Positions 25,838 through 34,416 are shown, counted from the stretch's first letter. The stretch is 64,000 nucleotides of DNA from Paenibacillus sp. FSL R7-0337 (GCF_037969875.1 NZ_CP150218.1:4588001-4652000); one strand, 5' to 3'. The notes: generated by a model not told the origin, from the sequence alone. Numbers and translations: made by a program.

Positions 25838-26881
25838 ATGAATGATTATCTGAAGCTGCTGGGCATCCATAAAAGGTTCGGCGATGCCAGGGTACTGGAT
25901 GGGGTGGATCTGAGTATCGCCGAAGGGGAGCTGGTTACGCTGCTGGGACCGTCGGGCTGCGGCAAAAGCACACTCCTGCGCTGCATCGCCGGGCTTACAG
26001 AACCGGATAGCGGCAGTATGCTGCTGGAGTCCCGGGAGCTGACGCAGCTGCCGCCGCGCAGCCGGGACATCGGCATGGTGTTCCAGTCGTATGCGCTGTT
26101 CCCCAATTTGACGGTCCGTCAAAATGTGGAATACGGCATGCGCATGCGCGGCATCGCTCCTGCAGCAAGGCGGACGCGCAGCGCAGAGCTGCTGGCGATG
26201 GTGGATCTGGAGGACAAGCGGGATGTCTACCCGCAGTCCTTGTCCGGCGGGCAGCAGCAGCGCGTGGCGCTGGCCCGCTCGCTGGCCGTCCAGCCGAAGC
26301 TGCTGCTGCTGGATGAGCCGCTCAGCGCACTGGACGCACGAATCCGCAAGAATCTGCGCGCGGAGATCCGCGACATCCAGCGGCGGCTTGGCATGACGAC
26401 GCTGTTCGTCACCCATGATCAGGAGGAAGCACTGATCCTCTCGGACCGGATCTGCATCATGAATAAGGGGCAGATCGTTCAGCAAGGCTCGCCGGAGCAG
26501 CTCTACACAGCGCCGCGTACTGAATTTGCCGCCCGGTTCATGGGCAGCTACAATGTGCTGAGCCGGGCCGAGGCGCTTTCGCTCTTCCGCAGCATCGAGA
26601 GCCGGGCCGACCGGTTTGCCATCCGGCCGGAGACCGTAACCCTGCTGGCGGCAGGGGAGCCGATCCAGGATGACGCCGATGGTATGGTGGATGTGCACGG
26701 TCAGGTCCAGGCGGTATCCATTCTGGGCAGCATTATCCGGGTCAGCGTGACGGCGGAAGGTATCCCCTTAACAGTAGACCTGCTGAATGACGGGCGCTGG
26801 CTGCAGGTCCGGGAAGGGGATCGCGTGACCCTTCTCCTGGACGCTGCTAAGCTGCTGCATCTGGAGCAGGAAGGGGCGTAG
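25838..26881 (+). CDS. ABC importer ATPase with TOBE domain (PotA-like)
   Basis: The ATPase domain (about residues 1-240) has Walker A LGPSGCGKSTLL, the Q-loop MVFQSYALFPNLTV, the signature LSGGQQQRVALARSL, Walker B LLLLDEPLSALDA and the H-loop FVTHDQ. The C-terminal part (about 265-345, FAIRPETV and VQAVSILGSIIRVSV) is a TOBE domain, which in this group may sense ligand. At 347 aa it is typical of PotA/FbpC/PhnT proteins. It completes the operon 22865-26881. Confidence 0.93.
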   Translation: MNDYLKLLGIHKRFGDARVLDGVDLSIAEGELVTLLGPSGCGKSTLLRCIAGLTEPDSGSMLLESRELTQLPPRSRDIGMVFQSYALFPNLTVRQNVEYGMRMRGIAPAARRTRSAELLAMVDLEDKRDVYPQSLSGGQQQRVALARSLAVQPKLLLLDEPLSALDARIRKNLRAEIRDIQRRLGMTTLFVTHDQEEALILSDRICIMNKGQIVQQGSPEQLYTAPRTEFAARFMGSYNVLSRAEALSLFRSIESRADRFAIRPETVTLLAAGEPIQDDADGMVDVHGQVQAVSILGSIIRVSVTAEGIPLTVDLLNDGRWLQVREGDRVTLLLDAAKLLHLEQEGA

Positions 26882-26924
26882 TTGTCTGTTCAAGCAGGTT
26901 CCGCCGTTAGTCCGGAATGGATCG

Positions 26925-26953
26925 GATAGAAGCAGCGGGATTCGTGGTATAAT
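26925..26953 (+). promoter_or_regulatory. candidate promoter of the DUF6953 gene
   Basis: TATAAT at 26948-26953 is a perfect -10; the -35 at 26925 (GATAGA, 17 nt away) is poor. It lies 50 nt before the proposed start. Confidence 0.4.
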
Positions 26954-27002
26954 GGGGAAATCTGCAAGCAAGCAAGAAGAACAGGAAGGAGCAGTACCCC
27001 CA

Positions 27003-27239
27003 ATGGAAGTAACCGCACAGGAAGTGGCGGAGTGGATGGTGAAGGAAATCAAGTTCACAGGGACGTTATACCAGACCGCTGCGACCCAATATGTGAAGGC
27101 AAATTTCGGTGAACAGTTTGTATTCGTGAATGAGAACGGCAATGCTTCGTTATCCAAGGAAGTGAAGAAGGCCTTCCGCAAGCTGCATGGCGGCCGGATT
27201 GCCTGGGACCGCGACGGATTCCTGTGGGCCTGGACTTAA
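27003..27239 (+). CDS. small DUF6953-like protein
   Basis: The 78-aa product reads VTAQEVAEWMVKEIKFTGTL and ends GGRIAWDRDGFLWAWT. This pattern fits the DUF6953 family of small cytosolic proteins with no known function. The frame extends to ATG 26952, but that codon overlaps a TATAAT promoter box and lacks a ribosome site. ATG 27003 has AGGAAGGAG upstream, at a rather long 11-nt spacing. The gene stands alone, followed by a strong hairpin. It is not related to the importer before it in any way I can see. Confidence 0.75.
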   Translation: MEVTAQEVAEWMVKEIKFTGTLYQTAATQYVKANFGEQFVFVNENGNASLSKEVKKAFRKLHGGRIAWDRDGFLWAWT

Positions 27240-27265
27240 GGAGCCGCAATAGTCCGCATTAATAA

Positions 27266-27302
27266 AGGGAGTGCCGCAGAGATTACGGCACTCCCTTTAT
27301 GA
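27266..27302 (+). terminator. terminator hairpin after the DUF6953 gene
   Basis: AAAGGGAGTGCCG and CGGCACTCCCTTT form a perfect 13-bp stem with a 9-nt loop. The T residues are inside the stem base. Confidence 0.7.
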
Positions 27303-27327
27303 TTGTCCAGGTGCGGACGGGTTCCAA

Positions 27328-27349
27328 TGTGATCGAAAAACCGATTACA
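27328..27349. repeat. palindromic repeat left of the IS element
   Basis: TGTGATCG and CGATTACA flank AAAAAC. It matches the palindrome right of the IS (28681-28702) at 19 of 22 positions. Confidence 0.7.
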
Positions 27350-27395
27350 ATTGGCCGGATGGTCATACCCCTGTCAAGTAGACAGATAAAAAAAG

Positions 27396-28295
27396 CTAAG
27401 CAGCCAGCGCGTGCCGATACTCAATCGGCGCGCGCTGTTTCAGTTTTGCCTGAAAACGTTGGTAATTGTTAAAGTAGATATACTCCTCCACCGCTTGATG
27501 AATCTCTGCTTCTGACTTACACTGGTGAAGGTACAACTTTTCTGTCTTCAGATGCGAAAAGAAGGATTCGATGCAGGCGTTATCCAGGCAGGTTGCTTTG
27601 CGAGAGTGGCTGCCCTTGACGCTGAATGCCTCTAATCGTGTGTTGTACGCCTGAGACGTGTACTGAAAGCCTTGGTCCGAATGGAGCACGGCCTCAGACA
27701 CGTCTCTTTTCCGTGTCCACTGTTCCACCGTATCCAGGACGAGGTTTACGTCGTTTCGCTCCGAGATCTGCCAAGCTACAATTTCATTGTTGAAGAGGTC
27801 CTGAATCGCAGACAGATAATAAAAGCGGGTGCCGTCTGAGATATACGTAATGTCCGTGACTAGCTTCTGCTGTGGGGCTGTCGCATGAAACTTACGCTTT
27901 AACCGGTTCGGGTAGACCACGGAAGGAGCAGAGCCCGCACGACGCCTTTTCTTGCGAATGACGGACTGGATCGATAGCTCTTTCATGAGCCGCCATACCT
28001 TCTTGTGGTTGACGAGGTAGCCTGCCTCCCGCAGGGCTGCCTGCATTCGAGGGTACCCGAAATAGGGATGAGCCAGGTGAATCGCCACCATATGCTCTTT
28101 CATAGCGTGCTCTTGCTCATGGGCCTCCATTCGTCGAGCCTGTGTACCTCGCCACTTGTAGTAATTCGCCCGCGATACCTCTGCAATGGCTAATAGGCGG
28201 GTGACGCCATGTTGGTCACGTAGTTCTTCAAGGATGGCGTATTTGTCGTGTAGTCCAAGCTTCCCTCCCTTTATAGATTTGGATACCGCTTTTTT
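27396..28295 (-). CDS. IS3-family transposase OrfB (DDE integrase core)
   Basis: The retroviral-integrase-type catalytic triad is visible: Asp in KLVTDITYISDG, Asp in VLHSDQGFQYTS and Glu in NACIESFFSHLKTE. Before it lies the HTH_21 region (HPYFGYPRMQAALREAGYLV). It is made as an OrfAB fusion by a -1 frameshift, so the coordinates start at the slip site (28295) rather than at a start codon. There are no stops or gaps, so it could be active. It ends at 27396 with the frame APIEYRHALAA. Confidence 0.9.
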   Translation of the reverse strand, partial: KKAVSKSIKGGKLGLHDKYAILEELRDQHGVTRLLAIAEVSRANYYKWRGTQARRMEAHEQEHAMKEHMVAIHLAHPYFGYPRMQAALREAGYLVNHKKVWRLMKELSIQSVIRKKRRRAGSAPSVVYPNRLKRKFHATAPQQKLVTDITYISDGTRFYYLSAIQDLFNNEIVAWQISERNDVNLVLDTVEQWTRKRDVSEAVLHSDQGFQYTSQAYNTRLEAFSVKGSHSRKATCLDNACIESFFSHLKTEKLYLHQCKSEAEIHQAVEEYIYFNNYQRFQAKLKQRAPIEYRHALAA

Positions 28296-28573
28296 AAGTA
28301 GTCCACCTGTGCCTTTAAGTAATCTCGTTCTTCTTCTATACTGGCAAATGTAGATCGTGGACGTCCTTTTAAGGGGCTTGTTACCCCTTTTGGTGTATGG
28401 AGTGGCTCCCCATTCCGATATTTCTTTACCCATACTTTAAGCTGGGTACAGTTCACAATCCCCAACCTGTCGGAGACGACCTTATAGCTCTCCCCTCCTG
28501 TACAATAGGCTTGAATAGCCTCTTTCTTGAATTCCTCTGTGTACGATTGAAATACTTGTCCCTTTTTGGCCAT
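28271..28573 (-). CDS. IS3-family transposase OrfA (helix-turn-helix)
   Basis: The 100-aa protein starting MAKKGQVFQSYTEEFKKEAI carries the HTH_Tnp_1 domain (SYKVVSDRLGIVNCTQLKVW) that binds the element ends, and a C-terminal helix (EEERDYLKAQVDYLKK) of the leucine-zipper type. ATG at 28573 follows GGAGGGG by 8 nt. The last codons include the slippery run AAAAAAG (plus-strand 28289-28295), where ribosomes shift -1 into OrfB to make the full transposase. Confidence 0.9.
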   Translation of the reverse strand: MAKKGQVFQSYTEEFKKEAIQAYCTGGESYKVVSDRLGIVNCTQLKVWVKKYRNGEPLHTPKGVTSPLKGRPRSTFASIEEERDYLKAQVDYLKKRYPNL

Positions 28574-28680
28574 ACCAAAATCCCCTCCATGGTCACTCAC
28601 TTCCTCATGTTAACACATGAGGGTTTTTACGAGTGTCTACTTGAAGGGGATAATACCAAGGTGGCGGCGCGTAGGCAGAA

Positions 28681-28702
28681 TGTAGTCGAAAAACCGACTA
28701 CA
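28681..28702. repeat. palindromic repeat right of the IS element
   Basis: TGTAGTCG and CGACTACA are a perfect 8-bp dyad around AAAAAC, the same core as the palindrome at 27328-27349. It lies at the 3' end of the helicase gene. Confidence 0.7.
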
Positions 28703-28708
28703 CTCCGT

Positions 28709-31075
28709 CTACACCGGCACCTCCCGGGTGCCACGCTCCATCGGAGAGCTGCACAGCGGACAGTGCTTGGCGGCCTGGCTGGCACCGTCCCCATCCGCCT
28801 TCCTCCGCGTCCAGCCCGGGCAAGCCTTGCCGGTGCAGGTCCAGACCGGGACGATATGGGTTCTCCCAGCAGGGGAACCCGAACTTGAGCCCGCAGCACC
28901 CGGTCGGGAGCCAGAAACTTGGCTGCCCCGGGCTGCAGAGGTCCGGCTTGCAGCGGCAACCGGTGCCTGCGGGCGGGCCGCCGAGCGGAAGGCCGCGAGC
29001 ATGAAGCGCGAGACCTCCGCCTTCTTACCCCGATGCCGGGCGGGCGAGCTGATGAACAGCTCCTCCTTGGCCCGGGTAACGGCTACATAGGCGAGCCGGC
29101 GCTCCTCTTCCAATGCGGCAATGCCTGCTTCAGCCGCGGCTCTTGCAGCCGCCGCACTGATCACCTTGACCGAGGCCTTCGCTGGTTTGCGGTCCTTCGC
29201 ACGGTCCTCCTCCAGAGCGGAGCTATGCGGCAGAATCCCTTCGGAGGCTCCGATCAGGAAGACTACGGGGAACTCCAGTCCCTTGGATTTGTGGATGGTC
29301 ATCAGCGCCACCCGGTTGCCTTGCTCCTTCAGCCCCGGCAGCCGGTTCTGCTCATTACGCTCTGTTACGTTGTCGATGAATTCGAGGAATAGCGGAATCG
29401 TGGCGAAGCGCTCCGCCGAGGACTCCAGCTCATCCAGCATTTCCTTCAGTGTCTCCCGGTGCAGGGTAGCCTGATGGCGCTCGCTGCCTTCGATGAAATA
29501 ATCGTAGAATACTGTGCGGATCTGGCGGATTGCCTGCACTGGCGTCAGCTCCCGCAGGCCGCGGATCAGGTCCAGCCGCTCGCGCAGCTTGACGCCCTTG
29601 AAATCCTCCATGCCCGGCATGGACAGCAGATGAATCAGCGGGCCCTGCTTCGCCTGCACCGCCTCCATGCGCCGGATATGCTCCATCCCCTTGTCCCGGT
29701 TCATATAGAGTGTCGGCAGAATATTCTCCATGGCGGCGAAGTCGCGGCGGTTCACCGACAGGCGCAGGTGATCCAGCACCGGAGAGATCAGCCAATGCTC
29801 ATACAACAGCTGGCCTTCCCCATAATCTATATAAGGAATATCGTGCAGCAGCAGCAGCTCCAGGACCGCCCGGTTGCTGCTTGTCGCGCGGTATAACAGG
29901 GCGAAATCACGGAATTCCCGGGTCCCGCTCTGAGTCTCACGCTCAATATGCTCCACAATCTGCGAGGCCTCGTCATCTGCTGTAAGCGGACGCAGATAAC
30001 GGGGCGGCAGGCCGCTGCTGCGGGCTGCCTGCAGCGTCTTGGCGCGGCGACGTGAATTATGGCGGATGATACCGTTGCCCAGCCCGATGATCGCCGGTCC
30101 GGAGCGGTAGTTGATATCCAGCGTAATCACCTTGGCCTGCGGATACAGCTTCTCGAACTCTAGAATGAACTCGCTGCGGGCTCCGTTGAAGGAATAGATC
30201 GTCTGGTCATCGTCGCCGACCACCATCAGATTATCCTGCGGAGCAGCAACCATCTTCACCAGCTCATATTGCAGCGCATTCGTATCCTGGAATTCATCGA
30301 CCATCACATATTGATACTGCTGCTGCAGCTCCCGCAGCAGCGCAGGCTGTTCGCGGAGCATCTGGTAGGCGAGCAGCAGCACATCGTCGAAGTCGATTTT
30401 GAAATGATCGGCCTTCCACTGCTCGTATAGAGCCAGGATAGCCTTCATCTCCTTCTCTGCCTCGGTAGTCTCCGGCAGCTGTGCGGGCAAGCCCATGTTC
30501 ATCTTGCAGGCGGAGAGCAGACTGAGCAGATTCTCAGGAGGATAGGCATCCTTCGGCAGTCCCAGCTCGCGCATAATCTGCTTCAGCAGAATATGCTGAC
30601 GGCGGGTCTCGCTGAAAATATCCTGCCGCAGCCCCTGCCGCCGCAGGAAATAAAGGAAGAACGAGTGGAACGTACGCGCCTGCAGGCGCGCAGCATCCCC
30701 TTCGTTCACCCCCGGTAACAGGGTGATCCGTTCGCGCATCTCTGCCGCTGCTTTGCTGGAGAAGGTCAGCAGCAGCAGGCGTCCGGGGGCGATGCCGCGC
30801 ACAGACAGCAAATACCCGGTTCTGCAGATCAGCACCGAGGTTTTGCCGGAGCCGGCTCCAGCCAGTGTCAGCAGCGGCCCCAGATGATGGCGCACCGCCG
30901 AGATCTGCGGGGGATTGAGCAGAATGCCTCCAGCCTCCAGCCGCCTGAAATAAGCCGCATCGCTGTCCCCCGGCTGCACCGTCTCCCGGCTCGTCCGGGC
31001 CGAGGCTACCTTGGCCTGGGGTATATTCTCACCGCTGGCTCCCAGCGGGATATTATGAAATAAGAGCTTGTTCAT
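28709..31075 (-). CDS. UvrD/Rep-family superfamily 1 DNA helicase
   Basis: This is a 3'-5' type helicase of 788 aa. Motif I is TLAGAGSGKTSVL, Ia LLTFSSKAAAEMRERI, II VMVDEFQDTN, III VVGDDDQTIYSFNGA, IV ITLDINYRSGPAII, V MTIHKSKGLEFPVVFL and VI RRLAYVAVTRAKEEL. The C-terminus carries two CxxC-like pairs (TCTGKACPGW and HCPLCSSPM), a likely zinc finger not present in classic UvrD, preceded by an Ala/Ser/Gly-rich linker. ATG at 31075 has AAGGTG 7 nt upstream; GTG at 31084 is inside that site. It probably works in repair or in clearing replication forks. Confidence 0.92.
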   Translation of the reverse strand: MNKLLFHNIPLGASGENIPQAKVASARTSRETVQPGDSDAAYFRRLEAGGILLNPPQISAVRHHLGPLLTLAGAGSGKTSVLICRTGYLLSVRGIAPGRLLLLTFSSKAAAEMRERITLLPGVNEGDAARLQARTFHSFFLYFLRRQGLRQDIFSETRRQHILLKQIMRELGLPKDAYPPENLLSLLSACKMNMGLPAQLPETTEAEKEMKAILALYEQWKADHFKIDFDDVLLLAYQMLREQPALLRELQQQYQYVMVDEFQDTNALQYELVKMVAAPQDNLMVVGDDDQTIYSFNGARSEFILEFEKLYPQAKVITLDINYRSGPAIIGLGNGIIRHNSRRRAKTLQAARSSGLPPRYLRPLTADDEASQIVEHIERETQSGTREFRDFALLYRATSSNRAVLELLLLHDIPYIDYGEGQLLYEHWLISPVLDHLRLSVNRRDFAAMENILPTLYMNRDKGMEHIRRMEAVQAKQGPLIHLLSMPGMEDFKGVKLRERLDLIRGLRELTPVQAIRQIRTVFYDYFIEGSERHQATLHRETLKEMLDELESSAERFATIPLFLEFIDNVTERNEQNRLPGLKEQGNRVALMTIHKSKGLEFPVVFLIGASEGILPHSSALEEDRAKDRKPAKASVKVISAAAARAAAEAGIAALEEERRLAYVAVTRAKEELFISSPARHRGKKAEVSRFMLAAFRSAARPQAPVAAASRTSAARGSQVSGSRPGAAGSSSGSPAGRTHIVPVWTCTGKACPGWTRRKADGDGASQAAKHCPLCSSPMERGTREVPV

Positions 31076-31168
31076 TATGTTCACCTTCGTATGTTTCTGA
31101 ATGCATAATCAGTCCTGCGGTTTTGGCCAGTATACACTATACCATTCTGCACTCTTTTCTGCACGAGG

Positions 31169-31639
31169 CTATCTCCCGGATGTATTCAGCTTGGCAAGAA
31201 GAGAATTCACCTTGCGCTCGTACAGCCGCGGCTGATCTTCCTTGATCTCCTCCAGCAGGAAGGCCAGACACTGCCGGATTCTAGAAGGCATGCGCACAGC
31301 GATCTCAGCGTAATCCCTGCGGTAAGTGTCGTCCTGGAGAATTCTTTGATTCAGCACAATCGCCCAGTTGCGGGCATGCTCCAGCATTTCCGGCAGTGAT
31401 TCCAGCAGCTGGGTCAGATACATCTCCATTTGGATACTCTCTACAAAATGAACAAGGCTGAACATCACCTCTTGCTGTTCCGTATCATCATCGAATACTT
31501 TGAAGATCTGGTGAATGACGGCATCCTCCGTATCACCGGCCAGACCCTCCAGTGCCTGATCGAACTGCTCGCATTCCAGCTCGGTGCGCAGCAGCCGGTT
31601 CTCATATAGCCGGGCAATCCCGGGGTATAGGTGGTTCAT
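31169..31639 (-). CDS. Imm30-like immunity family protein
   Basis: A 156-aa acidic helical protein beginning MNHLYPGIARLYENRLLRTE. The central part (QIFKVFDDDTEQQEVMFSLV, then HFVESI) and RNWAIVLNQRIL fit the Imm30 family, which occurs as antidotes in polymorphic-toxin loci. No toxin is next to it: its neighbours are a helicase and a phosphatase. GGGAGGA lies 8 nt before the ATG at 31639, while the longer frame to 31672 lacks a site. It may be an orphan immunity gene or a housekeeping relative. Confidence 0.65.
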   Translation of the reverse strand: MNHLYPGIARLYENRLLRTELECEQFDQALEGLAGDTEDAVIHQIFKVFDDDTEQQEVMFSLVHFVESIQMEMYLTQLLESLPEMLEHARNWAIVLNQRILQDDTYRRDYAEIAVRMPSRIRQCLAFLLEEIKEDQPRLYERKVNSLLAKLNTSGR

Positions 31640-31775
31640 AGAGTAATTCCTCCCAGCAGAAAATAACGCCATTTATCATAAGGTCCATTTTTTGACAGAT
31701 AAGGCTAATATATTGGACAAAGGACTAGCTGATTATAACAGATGTACAAATAGAAGTAAGGTATGGAGGGATATT

Positions 31776-31901
31776 ATGTTTATTCCGGTACTTATGGAAT
31801 TAACCAATGCCGAACGGTTAACGCTTATTCTATATCTGGCACTCAACCTGGGAGCCATCTCATTATGCCTCTTCCGGCGCTCGGGAACCGACCGCCGTTA
31901 G
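31776..31901 (+). CDS. small one-helix membrane protein, 41 aa
   Basis: A 41-codon frame has GGAGGG 5 nt before its ATG. It encodes MFIPVLMELTNAERLTLILY followed by LALNLGAISLCLF and a basic tail RRSGTDRR. A single membrane helix with positive residues on one side is typical of small membrane proteins. It is divergent from the Imm30-like gene and ends 14 nt before the convergent HAD gene. The function is unknown; the ribosome site is the main support. Confidence 0.5.
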   Translation: MFIPVLMELTNAERLTLILYLALNLGAISLCLFRRSGTDRR

Positions 31902-31914
31902 TAAACAACAGCCT

Positions 31915-32790
31915 TCATTTGAAGGCTGTTCTTCTGTCCAGAAGATGCCGCAGCCCTGCCGCTACACCATTCTCCGTATGGCTTAACGTAATGAAGTCGG
32001 CGGTCTGCTTCAGCACGGGGGCGGCATTCCCCATGGCAATCTTGTACCCGGCCATCTCGAACATAGGCAGATCATTGTAGCTGTCGCCCATCACCGCCAC
32101 TTGCTCCGCAGGAATCCCGTAATGGGCAGCGAGCATGCTTACACCGGCACCCTTATTCGCTTCCTCATGGTTGATCTCGATATTGTTGACATGCGATGCG
32201 GTAATAATCAGTCCAGGGATGGCGGCGAACCGCACAGAGGCTTCCTTCAGCAGCTCACGGTTCAGCGAGAAGACCAAAGTCTTATAGATCAGATTCTCTT
32301 CCTTGCTCCAGACGTCCTCCATCTTCTCCACGTAGGTTACAGCTGCCTGCTGGAACTGCTGATCGACCATCGCCTGGAGCAGCCAGGCCAGTTCCTCGGG
32401 AACCTCAGTATCCTTATGAGTAGCCAGCTTTTCCAGTTGTACCCGCTTGTCGAGCTCAACATATACGTTATCCTCAGTGTATACCTCGTAATACAATTCA
32501 GGAATTTCATTCAGCCAGCGCAGCGCGGGAATAATATTCTCTTTATTCAGCGGAGTGCTTGCCGCCACGCTCCGGTCAGCCAGCGTGATTACAGCACCGT
32601 TAAGACTCACCACAGGGCATTCCAGATCAGCCAGCCGCAGCTGCCGCTCAGCGTCCATGTAGGAACGGCCCGTAGCGATAATCACGATATGGCCCAGGCG
32701 CTGTGCTTGAAGAATAGCCTCTTTGTTCTCGTTGCTGATTTCACCCTCCGCATTGAGCAGTGTTCCGTCCATATCCAGTGCAATAAGCAT
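31915..32790 (-). CDS. Cof-type HAD-IIB phosphatase
   Basis: Motif I is LIALDMDGTLL, motif II IIATGRSY, the motif III Lys is in the region after VYVE, and motif IV is VAVMGDSYNDLPMFEMAG. The large cap of type IIB sits between motifs II and III. It is 291 aa, the family norm. Such enzymes remove phosphate from sugar phosphates, flavin precursors or pyridoxal phosphate; the substrate is not clear here. The start has AGGAGAA 7 nt upstream. It is monocistronic, divergent from the DUF445 gene. Confidence 0.92.
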   Translation of the reverse strand: MLIALDMDGTLLNAEGEISNENKEAILQAQRLGHIVIIATGRSYMDAERQLRLADLECPVVSLNGAVITLADRSVAASTPLNKENIIPALRWLNEIPELYYEVYTEDNVYVELDKRVQLEKLATHKDTEVPEELAWLLQAMVDQQFQQAAVTYVEKMEDVWSKEENLIYKTLVFSLNRELLKEASVRFAAIPGLIITASHVNNIEINHEEANKGAGVSMLAAHYGIPAEQVAVMGDSYNDLPMFEMAGYKIAMGNAAPVLKQTADFITLSHTENGVAAGLRHLLDRRTAFK

Positions 32791-32857
32791 GTGATTGTTC
32801 TCCTGTTCTATCTGTTTATTGTACTTTCCCCTTCAAGGGCGCGTAGGCTTTGCCTGA

Positions 32858-32923
32858 AATATAAGAATTTATATGTTTCACACGATAACTTATCCTTCTA
32901 TTTTTCGGCCGTTTCCACTTGTA
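32858..32923 (+). repeat. interspersed repeat, copy A (hairpin deleted)
   Basis: The first 50 nt match copy B (34486 onward) at nearly every position and the last 15 (GTTTCCACTTGTA and flank) match again, but the central hairpin of about 35 nt is missing. It lies in the 362-nt spacer 32791-33152 between divergent genes, where I see no other feature. Confidence 0.75.
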
Positions 32924-33152
32924 TTTTATCATTATTTACTCGGAAACTTAAAATTAAAGTGTTCATCTATAGTATTTACAGAACAGTTCCCTGCTGCATG
33001 CAGCTTGATGGATTTTCAGAAAAGAGTGCTCACGTGGTACAATGTAAGGCAGACCTGTAACCTGACAGCCTGGTTCGTCTTCTGCATGTGCAAGGGATGA
33101 TGACCGGGATGCAAGCGGCATGGGGTCGCTATGTAAGGGGGAAAAGATACTG

Positions 33153-34394
33153 ATGAAATCCAGAAATTTAGCTACGATCTCTCTGGCTATTATGGCCTGC
33201 GGCTTTCTGATCACCTTATTTCTGCCGGAGAATCTGGCAGTTATTCTGCTAAGAGGGGGATTCGAGGCAGGTCTGGTCGGAGGCATCGCCGACTGGTTTG
33301 CCGTGACGGCGCTGTTCCGCCATCCTCTGGGCCTTAGAATTCCGCATACCTCGCTGCTATTGAAGAACCGGGATAAGCTGATCCAGTCCCTGATCTCTGC
33401 GATGGAGAATGAGCTGTTGAACAAGGAGAGCATTGAGAATAAGCTGCGCACATTCAATATAGTCTCGCTCGGAGCTACCGTGCTGACCCGGTTCTTCTCC
33501 AGAAAGAAAGCGCGGCAGGAAGTGCTGGAGCAGCTACAGGGCTTCGTACTGCGGCTTCCGGTAGAGCAGGCCGTTCCGTATATTCAATCGGCAGCGGCAA
33601 GCTATCTGCGTGAAGCTAAGCTTGGAGTCGCAGCAGATACCATCGCCACCAGCCTGATGAATGAGGGCAAGGACATTGCAGCCCTTGATTTTGCGCTGGA
33701 GGGGATCTCTGCCTGGAGCGGACGCCCGGAGACGCGGGCCATGCTGGGTAAGATTGCCAGTGAGAAGCTGGCCGAGGTTAAGCTGGGCGGACTGAAAGGA
33801 ATGGCCTTCCAGGCCTTCGTCGGGTTCGTGGATGCCGATATGCTGGGGGAAATGCTCCAGGGTATGGTGCAGTCTACGATTCGTGACTTTAAGGAAGAGG
33901 ATAGCCCCTACCGGGAGGAGGTCATCCGGGAGATCCGGGTGGCTCTGTTCCAGCTGCTGAGCGATGAAGAGCGGATTGCCTCGCTGAAGAATTGGGCGCT
34001 GAATGAGCTTCAAGGGGAAGCGGCCGCCGCATTTGTACTGCAGCAGCTGCAAGGGCTGCGCGGCAAGGCGGTTACGCTGCTGGAAGAGGACCGGGGCCGT
34101 GGCGGACGCAGGCTGTTCTCGCTGTATGCCGCGCTGGTCCGGCGGGTTAGCCAGGAGAAGGAATGGATTCAGACATCGGAGGACCGGATTCGCGGTACAC
34201 TAATCTCCTTCGTGGAAGCTAATCATTACCGGATTGGGCAGCTGGTTAAGGAGAACCTCGATCAGATGGATGATGCCGCTCTGGTGAATATGCTGGAGGA
34301 GAAGGTCGGCAAGGATCTGCAGTGGATTCGTGTCAACGGGGCCGTTTGCGGCTTTGTGGTCGGGCTGGTGCTTACTGTCATCCAGCTGATCTGA
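33153..34394 (+). CDS. DUF445 family membrane protein
   Basis: A 413-aa protein with a membrane hairpin at the N-terminus (LATISLAIMACGFLITLFLP) and a second hydrophobic segment at the extreme C-terminus (GAVCGFVVGLVLTVIQLI). The signature AGLVGGIADWFAVTALFRHPLG near residue 45 is diagnostic of DUF445 (YheB/YjiN). The middle is mostly helical. ATG at 33153 follows AAGGGGG by 11 nt. Relatives have been linked loosely to envelope or spore integrity; no reaction is known. A large terminator hairpin follows. Confidence 0.88.
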   Translation: MKSRNLATISLAIMACGFLITLFLPENLAVILLRGGFEAGLVGGIADWFAVTALFRHPLGLRIPHTSLLLKNRDKLIQSLISAMENELLNKESIENKLRTFNIVSLGATVLTRFFSRKKARQEVLEQLQGFVLRLPVEQAVPYIQSAAASYLREAKLGVAADTIATSLMNEGKDIAALDFALEGISAWSGRPETRAMLGKIASEKLAEVKLGGLKGMAFQAFVGFVDADMLGEMLQGMVQSTIRDFKEEDSPYREEVIREIRVALFQLLSDEERIASLKNWALNELQGEAAAAFVLQQLQGLRGKAVTLLEEDRGRGGRRLFSLYAALVRRVSQEKEWIQTSEDRIRGTLISFVEANHYRIGQLVKENLDQMDDAALVNMLEEKVGKDLQWIRVNGAVCGFVVGLVLTVIQLI

Positions 34395-34416
34395 GATTGC
34401 TATTTCAGTAATTCAT

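Larger units (their letters stand above)
27368..28649 (-). mobile_element. IS3-family insertion sequence (IS150-like)
   Basis: Two overlapping frames (OrfA, OrfB) read on the minus strand with an A6G slippery site between them. The ends form imperfect inverted repeats: CCCCTGTCAAGTAGACA on the left and CCCCTTCAAGTAGACA on the right. ATA at 27365-27367 and 28650-28652 could be a 3-bp target duplication. The exact ends are uncertain by a few bases because the match contains an indel. The element seems intact and lies between genes, between two matching palindromes. Confidence 0.85.

Noticed and set aside
25664..26698. Minus-strand open frame of 344 codons
   Set aside because: A shadow of the PotA-like ATPase gene in GC-rich DNA; no start signals.
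31692..31720. Promoter at TTGACA 31692 for the small membrane protein
   Set aside because: No -10 box at acceptable spacing; the nearest AT-rich hexamers are 8 to 11 nt away.
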